Below are positions 50,600 through 61,117 of a stretch of 64,000 bases of DNA, piece after piece. The notes below the pieces were generated by a model. It was not told the origin of the DNA. It made no database searches and was given only the letters and a program-made list of their open reading frames with translations. The translations under genes were made by a program, and so were the position numbers. Where the stretch lies: positions 19,023,079 through 19,087,078 of the forward strand of contig OY759215.1 of assembly GCA_963662175.1 (NCBI GenBank). Direction: 5' to 3'. The stretch comes from Aradus depressus. Its lineage: Eukaryota > Arthropoda > Insecta > Hemiptera > Aradidae. The stretch's first letter is position 1. Each line of letters begins with the position of its first letter.

Positions 50600-51070
50600 C
50601 GATATATTTGGGTAAAATACCGATACATTTATACTCGATGTATTAGGCTATATATATATCGATATATTGCCGATATATTTTTAAAATATAGGTAAAAAAT
50701 AAAAATACTTAGTTATACATAATATGTATATATTATATCAAAAAAAAAAATATATATATATATATATATATGAAGTGTGGATGCACTTCAAAAAAAAAAA
50801 AAAAAAATCCAAAAAGTGCATAATGTAAAACTTGCGGAAAATTTTTAAAAACCTCGGGCAACACAAGTAACTTGGTTGCTCATTTGAAAACAAAATCATG
50901 AAAAGGTTTTTAAAAGATTGATGACAGAAAGGGCAAAAATAAAAGAAACTGCAGTTCCAACAAGACCATCGACGTCAACTACCGTCGAATGAAACTACCG
51001 TATATATTCTGACCGATATATTGGCCGCTGCGATTTATTTTTGTAGCTATATATCAGTCTTAAAAAATAT
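50600..51070 (+). pseudogene. hAT transposon remnant with a BED-type zinc finger
   Basis: Frame near 50829-50900 reads CKTCGKFLKTSGNTSNLVAH, LKTK, the C-x2-C ... SNLxxHL spacing of BED fingers in hAT transposases; the last histidine is lost and stops flank it. The borders are rich in CCGATATATT words. A (TA)n tract lies at 50750-50771 and an A run at 50791-50807. Confidence 0.6.
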
Positions 51071-51680
51071 AAGGGCTGAGTAACTTCAAGGTAACAGCTT
51101 AAGTCTTGCCTTGCAATCCTTCGACAGTACAGGAAGTATTTTATGCAGATGAAATTCTTTCCTAAGGATCCTTGGGGATGCCGAAGAGGGCTTCGGTACT
51201 TATGCCGATAGTTGGGGCCAACCCGCGGGAGATTTCAATGGGATTCCTACTGTGAAACCATGTTAGAATTGGATCGGTAGAAATGCCGCTCCGTTCTGCT
51301 TCTCCTAGCGTGGCCGGTCCGTTTCATCCAGAGGTGTCTTCGTTCTGACAATAATACGAAACGATTGCATGGTCATTCTTTAGGTCACAATGACCTCGTC
51401 CTTCACTCTGCGTGGAATCGTCTCAGATAGAAGATACCTCTTGAAGGAGTGGGGGGAAAATGTACGCAAGAATATATTTTTTCTATAGGCCTGAGGATGT
51501 TCATCATTTAAATTGTTTTGTGTCTTTGACGGTTCCAGAGATAGAAATACCACTTTATAAAAATCACCTGTATATAAATTATGATGGAAATTAGGTATGA
51601 GAATAATTATATCAGAAAATATGTCTGATTAAATATATTTTAATTTAATGATACGAATAAGCTTAGACCTCACATGGCCA
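51071..51680. other. Unassigned; possible broken LINE tail
   Basis: 51280-51450 is GC-richer; one frame gives HSLGHNDLVLHSAWNRL, reminiscent of the WNxLP region near the end of some LINE proteins. Too weak to call. Confidence 0.3.
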
Positions 51681-52140
51681 AAATGCGTTACGTACTTCCC
51701 CAGCAAAATTAATCAATTTGTTTTCGTTTTACCGGAAAATTGATTAGTGTCATCCTTATGAGGTTTTGAATTTAAATATAAAATTTCATGTTGATACATT
51801 CATTACTTCGGCAGTTTTTGGGATTTGTGAGTTGAGCTCCTCTCTGATCCCCCCTCCTCTTCGGCTGATTCTGCTGAAAATTTATAGGTGTCGTTCTTAT
51901 AGGACTTTGAATTTACATATGAAATTTTATCTCAATACGTTTTAGAGGGTTTTGGATACATATATGAAATTTCGTTGATTCTATCGGGGGTTATCGTGTC
52001 CACAAACAGAAACGTTTCCTCCATTTTCTGAATCAGGAGGTCGGAAAACATGAAATTCTGTTGAAAACTCCGCATCGAATTTTTGTCCGATTACATAATT
52101 TCCCCGTATAGCAGGGGAAGTAAAATCCGAAATCACTGTA
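51681..52140 (+). repeat. Family A repeat, near full length
   Basis: TACGTACTTCCCCAGC AAAATTAATC start in two words, TTTACCGGAAAATTGATTAG, two modules (CATTACTTCGGCAGTTTTTG; TTCTATCGGGGGTTATCGTG), CCGCATCGAATTTTTGTCCG and the tip ATTTCCCCGTATAGCAGGGG. Confidence 0.75.
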
Positions 52141-52685
52141 ATCTTCTGTAATCTCAAAACCTGGTGAGGATAGATGTATATATAAAATGACAGATTACGA
52201 AGCAAATCTTAGCAAATTCCTTGCTTTGTTGTTTTTTTAGCTTGATCCATGGGCTCCTGGGCCTGGGACAAATCCTCGAATCTGTCCCGTAAAATTCCGG
52301 ATGACTGGCAACCCTGCGTGCTTTTTATTTGTTCTATGAATCATCATTTGAAAACGGCTATAAGTCAAAAGTGACGCACCTAACTACATATATAGGTCCC
52401 CATGTCATCTATTGACTTCTTGTTTATTCTCCAAGTGAGTACTGTTTCGATATGGAATAGTGTACCCCACTTTTCGAATTCACATTTGCATTTAAAAAAA
52501 ATAGTTCCTAAGAATATTTTTGTCACGAGTTGTTCTGCAGGCCCCCTTTCTTCTACTGTTAATGGTCTGGATTGTCTCTGGAAGGGTGAAAAGTTTCTTT
52601 TAAACTCATGAGTCTGATGAATAGTGGACCGGACGGTATGAATAATACATGGTACACGTTGTGGAAGGCGCTTTGCGGCAATGTT
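52141..52685. other. Unassigned sequence
   Basis: GCTCCTGGGCCTGGGACAAA ... GGCAACCCTGCG near 52240-52320 looks like one end of a DNA transposon. The 103-residue minus frame 52380-52691 has no motif. Confidence 0.3.
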
Positions 52686-52689
52686 CTTC

Positions 52690-53564
52690 ATTGTTCATCC
52701 ATATTGCTCTGGACCTGCACACATTAAAATAGAAAGTTCAGTTAGTGAGGGCGCACAATGCGGAATGTTCTTGACCGAGGTTCATCCTCATTGCTCTGGA
52801 CCTACATATCGGCAAAGTGCACATTCAAATGGAAATTTCAGTTAGTGGGGGCGCACAATGCGGCAAAGTACTTGAGTGAGGTTCATCCTCATTGCTCTGC
52901 ACCTACATATCGACAAAGTGCACATTCAAATGAAAAGTTCAGTTAGTGGGGGCGCACAATGCGGAATGTTCTTGACCGAGGTTCATCCTCATTGCTCTGG
53001 ACCTACATATCGACAAAGTGCACATTCAAATGAAAAGTTCAGTTAGTGGGGGCGCACAATGCGGAATGTTCTTGACCGAGGTTCATCCTCATTGCTCTGG
53101 ACCTACATATCGACAAAGTGCACATTCAAATGAAAAGTTCAGTTAGTGGGGGCGCACAATGCGGAATGTTCTTGACCGAGGTTCATCCTCATTGCTCTGG
53201 ACCTACATATCGACAAAGTGCACATTCAAATGGAAAGTTCAGTTAGTGGGGGCGCACAATGCGGAATATTCTTGACCGAGGTTCATCCTCATTGCTCTGG
53301 ACCTACATATCGACAAAGTACACATTCAAATGGAAAGTTCAGTTAGTGGGGGCGCACAATGCGGAATGTTCTTGACCGAGGTTCATCCTCATTGCTCTGG
53401 ACCTACATATCGACAAAGTACACATTCAAATGGAAAGTTCAGTTAGTGGGGGCGCACAATGCGGAATGTTCTTGACCGAGGTTCATCCTCATTGCTCTGG
53501 ACCTACATATCGACAAAGTACACATTCAAATGGAAAGTTCAGTTAGTGGGGGCGCACAATGCGG
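52690..53564 (+). repeat. 100-bp minisatellite, about nine copies
   Basis: GTTCATCCTCATTGCTCTGG starts at 52881, 52981, 53081, 53181, 53281, 53381 and 53481, exactly 100 bp apart. The first two units (52690, 52780) are shorter or longer by a few bases. Other unit words: CGACAAAGTGCACATTCAAA, GGGGGCGCACAATGCGG, AATGTTCTTGACCGAG. The third unit has CAAAGTACTTGAGTGAG instead. The left units are more diverged. Confidence 0.95.
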
Positions 53565-53923
53565 CGTAACTAACTCGTCCACTCCATTCTCTCCCCCTTT
53601 TCCTGCTTCTCCACCTCAGCAAACAAGAATAAAAGATTAGATTATCGCTAGTAGTCGTTAGTGTGCCGATGTGGATCCTAAATGGTTTGTGTTTCTTATC
53701 TTATCACAATGTAAACAGAACGGTGTTCGTTTGGATATAAATCGATTTTTTGGAGTAACACATACCTATTGCATATGATTTTTGACAAATACGTTCACAT
53801 TCTAAATTACAGTGAATTTGTAAGCCATTAAATCCTCATGGAGTTCCCTGTCTAATCACGTTAGTTTGTTTGTTGTTATAGACGTTAGTTAATTTGTTAT
53901 TATGGACCTTAGTTAGTTTGTCA
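53565..53923. other. Unassigned sequence
   Basis: GCGTAACTAACTCG after the array resembles GCAGTAACTAACTAAAC at 57404. No other feature. Confidence 0.3.
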
Positions 53924-54200
53924 TTATGACACAACCTCCGGCTTTAACTATGAGGTTTTATATGAAGTTACCAGAGCGCTCTTTCGTCGCTCTGGTGGAC
54001 ATGAGGTCGACTCTACTAAGGTCTTATATCTTAAATTTTGCCTAATCTAAATTTCTAATCACCTAGGTTAGGGGTCTTTAACAAAGTACCTGACATCGCA
54101 TCACTCAAGTTTTTTTCACCTCTTAGATAAAAAAAACCTAAGGACCCTCGGCCGGGTTTCGAAACCGCGAGCTTGATCTTTTATTCTACCGGCGTCCTCG
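53924..54200 (-). repeat. SINE-1, degraded
   Basis: GAGGACGCCGGTAGAAT head, GGTTTCGAAACCCGGCCGAG, and the whole body to CGGAGGTTGTGTCAT in reverse orientation. Confidence 0.75.
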
Positions 54201-54536
54201 CTTAATGACGTGAGTTTATAAGAGGATCTCTGAACCAAATGCGAACTATTGTGTGGTGCATTCTTATTTGCCTCGCCAATGTAGTATCAAAGAGGTTATT
54301 CAATTACCATGGGATTCATGGGCGCAAAAATTTCGTACTATTAAAAATGTATTTTAATTATTGGTTGTGTTTTCATAAATTTTTGGATTTTTTTTTTTCA
54401 TTTTATTCACGGAGCTAACTAGTTACTTTTACCTCCCCGGCTATTCGAGGTATAGAGAAAGTTACTTAATCAGTCAGAAATTTGATACTTCCGACCCAAA
54501 TTCCAAAAATGAAAAAAAATCTATATATTGTTAATA
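54201..54536. other. Unassigned, with a family A tip (minus)
   Basis: 54430-54525 contains CCTCCCCGGCTATTCGAGGT, ATAGAGAAAGTTACTTAATC in minus orientation. Confidence 0.4.
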
Positions 54537-54636
54537 TGAAGATAGCTATGGTAGTGAGAAATGATTATTTCACAGGTTGTCAAATAAGATGTAGTCTGAG
54601 TTCTTAAAGATTTTTTATTTTTATTGGCTAGCAGGC

Positions 54637-54660
54637 TTTCGAGATTGCCCTCATCATCAG
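54637..54660 (-). ncRNA. Hammerhead-like core, diverged
   Basis: Minus strand CTGATGA, T, GAGG-GCAA-TCTC (one G-U pair), GAA, AGCCTGCT, A. Same family as 14793-14824; the stem III palindrome is broken by one change. Confidence 0.4.
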
Positions 54661-54735
54661 ACAGTCTGATAAATTAAAATTTTTGAAATTAACCTAATTA
54701 ACATATTTATTAAAATATAATTATATAAATATAAT

Positions 54736-55079
54736 GAGGGCGCCGGTAGCTCAGTGGTATGCGTGCTTGACTTCTGAGCTCAAGAACGTGGGTTCGAAAC
54801 CCGACCGAGGCCCTTACTTTATTTTTTCTGGGAGGTAAAATAAACTTAAGCACGTCGTCCTTCGGATGGGACGTTAAGCGATGGTCCCGAGCCTGTACGA
54901 TGTCAGGTACTCGTTAATGACCCCTGCCTTAGGTGAATAAAAAAATTTAGGGTAGGCAAAATTTAGGACTCCCACAGTAGAGTCGCGCTCATGTCCACCA
55001 GAGTGACGAAAGAGCGCTCTGGTAGTAGGAGATATGACCTCGTAGTTAAAGCCCGGGCCTGAGTCATAAACCCTAACCC
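54736..55079 (+). mobile_element. SINE-1, full length with target duplication
   Basis: GGGCGCCGGTAGCTCAGTGG with intact B box GGGTTCGAAACCC, full body and 3' end CCTGAGTCATAAACCCTAACC. TATAAATATAAT is repeated exactly at 54724-54735 and 55080-55091. Confidence 0.92.
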
Positions 55080-55135
55080 TATAAATATAATTAAATGTGG
55101 GAGGTCAGACTACATCTTATTTGACAACCTGTGAT

Positions 55136-55470
55136 CTCTATATATTGTCTTTCTGTGTAACAGGATGACTCCCAATGGAATGAATATATCGATATGAAAT
55201 ATGCAAACATGTATGTAAATCGAAAACCCCATAATGACAATACCTACCAATTTCGGGTTAAGGGTAGAGGCGGATCTGAGGAGAGGGTTCAACCTAAAAC
55301 CCTAGTATGTCGATGTAACGAATGTATCAAGAGAAAATTTAGTATGGTGATTCAGAAGTTCCTGATAAGATACCAGTTGATTCTCAACCTAATCAATAAA
55401 TTGCTGTCAGAGGAAGAGAGAAAGCTTACTTGATTAATTCGCGGTGGGGAAGTACGTTGCTGGTGATTCA
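55136..55470 (-). repeat. Family A repeat
   Basis: ACTCCCAATGGAATGAATATA, TGTCGATGTAACGAATGTATC, AGAGGAAGAGAGAAAGCTTA and GGTGGGGAAGTACGTTGCTG, collinear in minus orientation. Confidence 0.65.
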
Positions 55471-55689
55471 CAAATGACTTTGTTATTATTATAATTGCGT
55501 TTATAGTTATAGAAGGTATAATTTGGTTTTGTGCGGTTGGTTATTATATCTATTAATGCACCTCATGCACGAACTGTCAGCATGATAGTATGTTGTGGAT
55601 ACGTTACTCACGGCAACTTCCAACATATGCTCCTTATATTACCTGTTATTAGTAAACTATCTGTAAACTACTCTAGTTGTGTGTCATCG
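55471..55689. other. Unassigned sequence
   Basis: No recognised feature. Confidence 0.3.
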
Positions 55690-55883
55690 GTGAATCATCA
55701 ATGTACTTCCCCATCATGAATTAATCAATCATGTTTTTTCCCTCTAAAACTATTCGACCGTTTTGCCTAAATCTATAGTTGAATTATAGAGAAACTTCTG
55801 GGTGTACAATTAGGTTTTTTTCCCCTCGTCGATATATTTATTTCATCGGTTATTAGAGTTTTTGTGTTGAGCTTCCCCCCTAA
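55690..55883 (+). repeat. Family A 5' half, cut by a LINE fragment
   Basis: AATGTACTTCCCCATCATGA, ATTAATCAATCATGTTTTTT, CGACCGTTTTGCCTAAATC, TTCATCGGTTATTAGAG, then the RT fragment. Confidence 0.65.
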
Positions 55884-56171
55884 TCTCTCCCCATCCCAGG
55901 AGGCCACGGAAGGCGCGTGACGGATATGGGGAGGCAGGGAGTTCCAGAGAGAGGAGCGATGGGAGGGGATGAAGAGGTCCGAAGGACGGGATCTGGTGTG
56001 TCTTTGTTGGACGGACGACTTAAATTGGAACATTTGATAAAGGTAGTGTGGTTCTTTGGATTTAAACATTTGAAAGAAGAAGGAACCTAGGAGGTAATCT
56101 CGGCGGTAGGAGGGTTTGAGCACTCGGAGATTCAAGAAGGGAAGGGGTGTCGATTGGTGTTCTGAGCGAAA
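55884..56171 (-). pseudogene. CR1/L2-type LINE reverse transcriptase C-terminus
   Basis: Minus frame reads PLPFLNLRVLKPSYRRDYLL ... SSVQQRHTRSRPSDLFIPSH, RSSLWNSLPPHIRHAPSVAS. The RHTRS...DLFIPxHRSSxWNSLPxxIR ending is typical of the C-terminus of CR1/L2-like and related LINE proteins. Only about 95 residues remain and the frame is joined to family A sequence at both ends. Confidence 0.75.
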
Positions 56172-56675
56172 ACTGTGTTGATGAATTCGTACTGGGGAAG
56201 TGCATTGCCGATGATTCACTGACGACTTTTTGTTTATTCAGATAGGTGCCATGTGCGTTATGATGATGTCATATTATGTTAATGTGATGATATGCTAATG
56301 TACGTGTGTGAGAATGTAGTCCGTCGTTCATATTTCCAGAAATGGCTCCATTTAGATCAGTGATTTACAAAAACACGCCATCTTAATATTCTTAATTGAC
56401 CTATGTTTTCGCTCTCCCTCTAAATCCCAATTTACAGTTTTGGTTTGAAAACAAAAGAGACTTAGTATCATTACCCAGTATTTCGTGTTGATACATTCGT
56501 TATATCGACAGTCATTAGGGTTTTTGAGTTGGACCGATTGCATCTGGCCGATTCGGCTGAAAATTAATAGGTGTCGTCCTTATGAAGTTCTGGAAACACA
56601 CATCAAATTTCATGTCGAAATATTTTTTCTATCGGGAGTTATCGTGTTTACAGATACACACAGAACAGACATGTA
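56172..56675. repeat. Family A pieces
   Basis: 56172-56225 minus start (TACTGGGGAAGTGCATTGCC); 56395-56675 plus (CGCTCTCCCTCTAAATCCC, TATATCGACAGTCATTAGGG, CTGGCCGATTCGGCTGAAAA, CTATCGGGAGTTATCGTG). Confidence 0.6.
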
Positions 56676-56676
56676 T

Positions 56677-56931
56677 TAGCTTTAACTATGAGGTCATATC
56701 GCTTACTACTAGAAGGCTATTTGGTCGTTCTGTTGGACATGATCCTGACTCTACTATGGTAGTCATAAATGTTGCCTATACTAAATTTTTATTCATTTAG
56801 AATCTTTAACGATCATACAACAGGACAATCGCATTACATCCCATCCGAAGGTGCGCGCTCAAGTTTTTTTTTACTTCCCTGATAAAAAAAATTAAGATTC
56901 GAACCCCGCAATATTGTGCTACCGGTTTTGT
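56677..56931 (-). repeat. SINE-1, degraded
   Basis: CCGGTAGCACAATATTGCGG, GATTCGAA, GGATGGGATGTAATGCG, and the CATGTCCAACAGAACGACC 3' block on the minus strand. Confidence 0.65.
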
Positions 56932-57540
56932 ATATTCTTTTACATTCTTCGATGACATCAATTGTAAATAATCAAAATTAACAAAAAAAAACATTCAAAA
57001 TTGTAAAAAGTTCTTTAACTTCACTTTTAACTGTAATGAATAATTCACAGTATACGAAGCTAGTGCAAACATGTACTAATTAAATTTAAAATTAACTTGG
57101 TTATTAGTAAAATTTACATAAGACTGCAGTTAACTTGGAGAGGTTTGCTCATTAATGTCAGAAGCTCTCTACATCAAAGGAACATGCCATGGTATGCTGT
57201 GTTTTTTGTACATTTGTTGGTCTTTGGAACGTTTCCGCGATATAAATTTTCGTTTGCGGGAACTATGTGTGTACGTTGTCATACATGTATTTCCCCACTC
57301 CTGATACTAATAATCATGTATATCTATAGCTTGCTATGTTTTGCTCAACAAACTATTTTTCAATTTGAACTCATTTTTTTAAACTTTTGAACGTGTGGAG
57401 GCGCAGTAACTAACTAAACACCTTTCCCATGGATAATGTAACAATATCATATTGAACACATCAGTAATTTGGAACGATGCCACGAAATTCTTTGGATTCT
57501 ACACAAAACCACCAATAACTGTCAGAGTATTGAATATACA
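56932..57540. other. Unassigned sequence
   Basis: A 97-residue plus frame (57097-57390) has hydrophobic stretches but no recognisable motif or homologous pattern; I do not call it a gene. Confidence 0.3.
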
Positions 57541-57553
57541 TACATCCTCGGCG

Positions 57554-58135
57554 CTACAGCTCCATTCGAGCCTTGGCCTCCTCCAGAGACTTTCCCCAAA
57601 GAATCCTGTCCAGCGCCAGCGTTTTCCAGATTTGCAGCCAAAGGTTCCTAGCGTCCCCATCGACTGCGTCCATCCATCTCTTCCTGGGTCTTCCTCGTCC
57701 TCTGTTTCCCTCCGGGATCACTAGCATCAATCTTCGTGGGGTTTCAGACTCCTGCATCCTTTGCACATGGCCTGCCCATCTAAGCCTCCCCAGTCTTATC
57801 ACGTCTGTGACCTTGGGGTTGCCAAACTCCGCAGCGACCTCGGCATTATTTTTAATTCTGAACATGCCGTTTTTCTGAACCGGACCTAGACCGGACCTTT
57901 CTCTCGAATATCTCGCTGCTTGTTTGTTGCTCCAGGTCTCTGCCCCATAAGTCAGACAGGCCTGACCAGAGTTTTATAGAGCTGCACCTTTGTTGGCTTG
58001 GTAAGCAGTCGAGACCTGAAGTGACGCTGGAGCCCATAGTAGCGTCGATTGGCCGCAGCAACTCTCCGGTCTATCTCCTCTCTCACCTTGTTGTCGAAGC
58101 TGACGTATGAGCCCAGGTATACAAAGCCTAAGTAT
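57554..58135 (-). pseudogene. RTE/BovB-like LINE reverse transcriptase C-terminal region
   Basis: From 58135 downward: YLGSYVSFDNKVREEIDRRV, AAANRRYYGLQRHFRSRLLT, VQLYKTLVRPV, then after a frameshift near 57950 LTYGAETWS, and MFRIKNNAEVAAEFG, VIRLGRLRWAGHVQRM, GRGRPRKRWMDAVDGDARN. The LTYGAETW and GRLRWAGHVxRM...GRPRKRW blocks are the usual C-terminal marks of this LINE group. One frameshift and a lost domain make it a pseudogene. Its 3' end lies near 57540. Confidence 0.85.
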
Positions 58136-58447
58136 TGAATATATCGACACGAATTTTTATATGTTTGCAAAAATTTTAGAAGGACAATATCTATCAATTT
58201 TCAGATGAATGGAAAGTGGGGAACCAATATTACTATCGATTAATCTTGAATTTGACCATCGAATATTATCGATACTTATATTTAATAATATCAATGCTAC
58301 TATCAAATTGTGATTCAAAATTAGCGGTCTTGCACTTTCCAATTTCTTACCTATATTCTCTATATTTTATGGTAAGTTTACTGAATGTTTACTCTGGTTT
58401 GACACCACTAATTGCCGGTGATTTACTGACGAATTTTCTTTGACAAT
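58136..58447. other. Family A fragment and unassigned AT-rich sequence
   Basis: 58136-58225 resembles minus-strand family A (TATCGACACGAATTTTTATA). The remainder is unrecognised. Confidence 0.35.
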
Positions 58448-58672
58448 GTGCTCATAAAGGACACTTATTTTTATATTACACTCATAAAGGACACTTATTT
58501 TTATATTGCACTCATGAAGGACATACCTTTTGACATTGCACTCATAAAGGACACGCCTTTTGACCTTACACTCTTGAAGGATACACCTTTCAACAACGAA
58601 GGATTAAAAAACTATTTGCCCTCATTTTTGACAACTTTCCTAAAGAGAATGTTGTACATTCTTTTAATGTGA
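58448..58672 (+). other. Small frame with five in-frame decapeptide repeats
   Basis: CTCATAAAGGACAC starts at 58451, 58481, 58511, 58541 and 58571, a 30-bp period. The frame reads LIKDTYFYIT, LIKDTYFYIA, LMKDIPFDIA, LIKDTPFDLT, LLKDTPFNNE. Because 30 is a multiple of three, a frame through a non-coding minisatellite would look the same; no promoter or splice context is seen. Confidence 0.4.
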
Positions 58673-59278
58673 AAGTTTAGACCCATAGATTTATTTTTAT
58701 TGCTTTGTTAATAGATAAGATGAAAAAAAAAATATATTTTTTCATATTTCTTTTTCACAAATATGGAATTTTATCATTTTTTTATCCATTTCGAAAGTGC
58801 TTTAATCAGGTAAAGCGTACTAAGCAATAATTGGTAAAAATATAGTGGTTTTGAACGGTTTAAGCCCTCCCCCGAATCCCCTATAAAATTTCATGTCGAT
58901 ACATTCATTCTGTTATAATTATTTCGTGCTGGGGAAGAACATTCATCGACGACTTTTCTATTTTATTTTCTTGAGAACCTTTACCTTAACTAAATGGCCC
59001 GATGGGATAGTCAATATTTTATTGTTTCGGATAGATGGTGTGTATGATATGTACTTGTAAGATTCGTTCTTTTCATATCATGTACTTATTATGGTTGGGG
59101 AAGTAAAGTTCATTGTCCAATAGTTTTTTTATATTTTACAACAATATTTTTTAAATTTATTTCAAGTACATGTCATTTTATTTTCATTTTTTAACCGAGA
59201 AACTTTTTAAACATAAAATTTTAATTTTAATTAACAAAATATTCAATTCAAAGACTGAACACAAACATCTATTGCTTC
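58673..59278. other. Family A fragments in AT-rich sequence
   Basis: 58860-58960 (GTCGATACATTCATTCTG, TTCGTGCTGGGGAAGAAC) and 59090-59110 (GGGGAAGTAAAG) are family A pieces. Confidence 0.4.
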
Positions 59279-59413
59279 ATTCGAAATCCGAGACCTTTAG
59301 GTTTTTTTATCTGGGACGTTAAAAGTCCCGAGCCTGTAGGATGTCAGTTAGAGCAACGGAAGAGCGCTCTGTTAGTAGTCGATATGACTTCGTTCAAGAC
59401 CGGGCATATTTTA
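59279..59413 (+). repeat. SINE-1 fragment, internally deleted
   Basis: TTCGAAATCCGAGACC, ATCTGGGACGTTAAAAGTCC, CGAGCCTGTAGGATGTCAG, GAAGAGCGCTCTGTTAGTAG. Confidence 0.65.
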
Positions 59414-60207
59414 CAAAAACAAACTTAAAACGGGGAAGTACTTTTTTTTTTTTTTTTTTTTTCAAAATTGTGAGTGAATAAACAAAACATAATTTTTATT
59501 TTTCTCCACAAAAAATATTTGTATGAGTCAGGTCGTATATTATGAGAATTGCCGCTCTTTCTGACTATTTATGGTTATGGCTCGTTGAATACATTTCTCA
59601 GTAAATGTATGGTTGAAAGATATGTGGCGTTCGTCGGGTGATGCCAATCCTGTCATATTTGTTCGTTTCTCTTCAATGAGTTTTGTTCCAGTCTTTATCT
59701 GCCTCTTATTTTCACTTTCCAGGAGAATACACTATGTACAGGGGAAGTTATGTAATAGATTAGAAATTCGATGTTGTGTTTTCACAGGAATTTCATCTTT
59801 TCCGACCCTCTAGTTCCAAAGAAAAATTAAACAATTTCCTGGCTGTCTGTGTGTGTCTTCGACCACGGGAATCCCCGATGTAGTGAATATATTGTCACGA
59901 AATTTTACAGAACCAATTAAATTGGCCAAAGGGAAGGAGTGAATTAGAGAAGGGGCAAAGAAACCTCAATAACTGCCATTGTAATTAATATGAGCATTCA
60001 GAATATCCTGAGTAAGACACCTAATGAATGATTTTCAATCAAATTGATTTATTTGGAGGACAAACACTTACTTAATAATTTTGCTGATTCACTTTATTCA
60101 TTTCTTTTTTGGATTCAGGGGATCGAAAAAGATTCCTGTAAAAACTCATTATCGAATTTCTGACAGATTACGTAACTTCCCCCTATAATAGGTATATCTA
60201 GTTTGTT
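59414..60207 (-). repeat. Unassigned, then family A
   Basis: T run at 59440-59462. 59735-60110 is minus family A (TACAGGGGAAGTTATGTAAT, CCAAAGGGAAGGAGTG, TGCCATTGTAATTAATATG), followed by a short plus-strand 3' end at 60115-60185 (TTATCGAATTTCTGACAG, ACGTAACTTCCCCCTATAAT). Confidence 0.5.
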
Positions 60208-60212
60208 ATTAT

Positions 60213-60928
60213 GACTGATGCCCGGGCTTTAACTACGAGGTCGTATCGCCTATTACCAGAGCGCTCTTTCGTCACTCTCGTGGACATGAGCCCAGCCCGA
60301 CTCTACTACGGGAGTCCTAATTTTTCTTTACCTAGTGTCTAGTATAAAACAGTCCTGAGACCGGTCGTCACATATGAAACCTGGGTCCTGACTAGGAGGG
60401 ACGAAGTCTTACTCAATACGTGGGAGATGAAGGTATCGAGGAAGATATATGGCCCTATTCCAGAGGGGGATAGATGGAGGATAGGGTGCTGAGGGACCTG
60501 TACAAGAGCCCGGAACTGGTGGTCTTAGTGAAGCAGGGGCGGCTGCGATGGCTGGGGCATTTACAGAGGATGGAACCAGACAGATTGCCGAGGAGGATAC
60601 TGGAGGGACACCCGGGAGGACAAAGAAGAAAAGGGAGACCCCGCTTCCGTTGGCTGGAGGACGACCTCAGAACGATGGGGAAGAATGGCGGAAGACCGTT
60701 GTGGAGGCCCAGGTTCAACACGGACCGTGGCGCCAGGAAAAACAAAACTAGTGTCTAGTACATGACATCGCACAGGCTCCATCGCTTAACGTCCCATCCG
60801 AAGGATGGCAAGCTTAAGTTTATGTCACCTCCCAAATAAAATAAACTAAGGGCCTCGGCCTGGTTTCGAACCCGCGAACTTGAGCTCATTAAGTAAGCAC
60901 GCATACCACTGAGCTTCAGGTGCCCTAG
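60213..60928 (-). mobile_element. SINE-1 split by a LINE fragment
   Basis: 3' part 60213-60344 and head part 60748-60928 (minus: GGGCACCTGAAGCTCAGTGG, B box GGTTCGAAACC, GGCCGAGGCCCTTAG). The two parts are collinear and separated by 403 bp of LINE sequence flanked by a 13-bp duplication. Confidence 0.85.
60345..60747 (+). pseudogene. LINE reverse transcriptase C-terminal fragment, inserted in a SINE
   Basis: Reads LRPVVTYETWVLTRRDEVLL, WEMKVSRKIYGPIPEGDRWR and, after a shift, DLYKSPELVVLVKQGRLRWL, GHLQRMEPDRLPRRILEGHP, GRPRFRWLEDDLRTMGK. The TYETW and GRLRWLGHLxRM...GRPRxRWxxDL motifs mark an RTE/BovB-like or related LINE. CTAGTGTCTAGTA stands on both sides (60332-60344, 60748-60760), so this is a 5'-truncated insertion ending AAAAACAAAA. 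Confidence 0.85.
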
Positions 60929-61117
60929 TTATAGCTGGGGAAGTAATAAATAGAATATAAAACTGCCACTTTACGGAGGATCTGACCTTTTTGAATCCCA
61001 ATTATATTTTGAGATTCCTGACAACTTTGATGCTTAGAAAAATCTATGTTCCAATTAGCTGCAACCAATTAAATGGGTTAAAGCTATCTCCAAGAAGGAG
61101 GCGCTAATAACTTTTAG
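60929..61117. other. Unassigned sequence with a family A edge
   Basis: GCTGGGGAAGTAATAAAT at 60937-60954 is a family A end; the rest is unrecognised. Confidence 0.35.

Larger units (their letters stand above)
54537..55135. mobile_element. Relative of the 14.4-kb foldback family, with a SINE inserted
   Basis: GAAGATAGCTATGGTAGTGA at the left edge and the pair CACAGGTTGTCAAATAAGAT (54572) / ATCTTATTTGACAACCTGTG (55112-55131) as inverted ends. The left part continues GGCTAGCAGGCTTTCGAG, CCTCATCATCAG as at 14346-14480, without the long palindrome. SINE-1 is inserted at 54736-55079. Confidence 0.7.

Noticed and set aside
51484..51510. Further hammerhead core (CTGAGGATG)
   Set aside because: No stem II or GAA follows at the required distance.
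57469..57878. Plus-strand frames of 60-101 residues
   Set aside because: They are the antisense shadow of the RTE/BovB-like fragment read on the minus strand.
60455..60782. Minus-strand frames of 73-96 residues
   Set aside because: Antisense shadow of the LINE fragment at 60345-60747.
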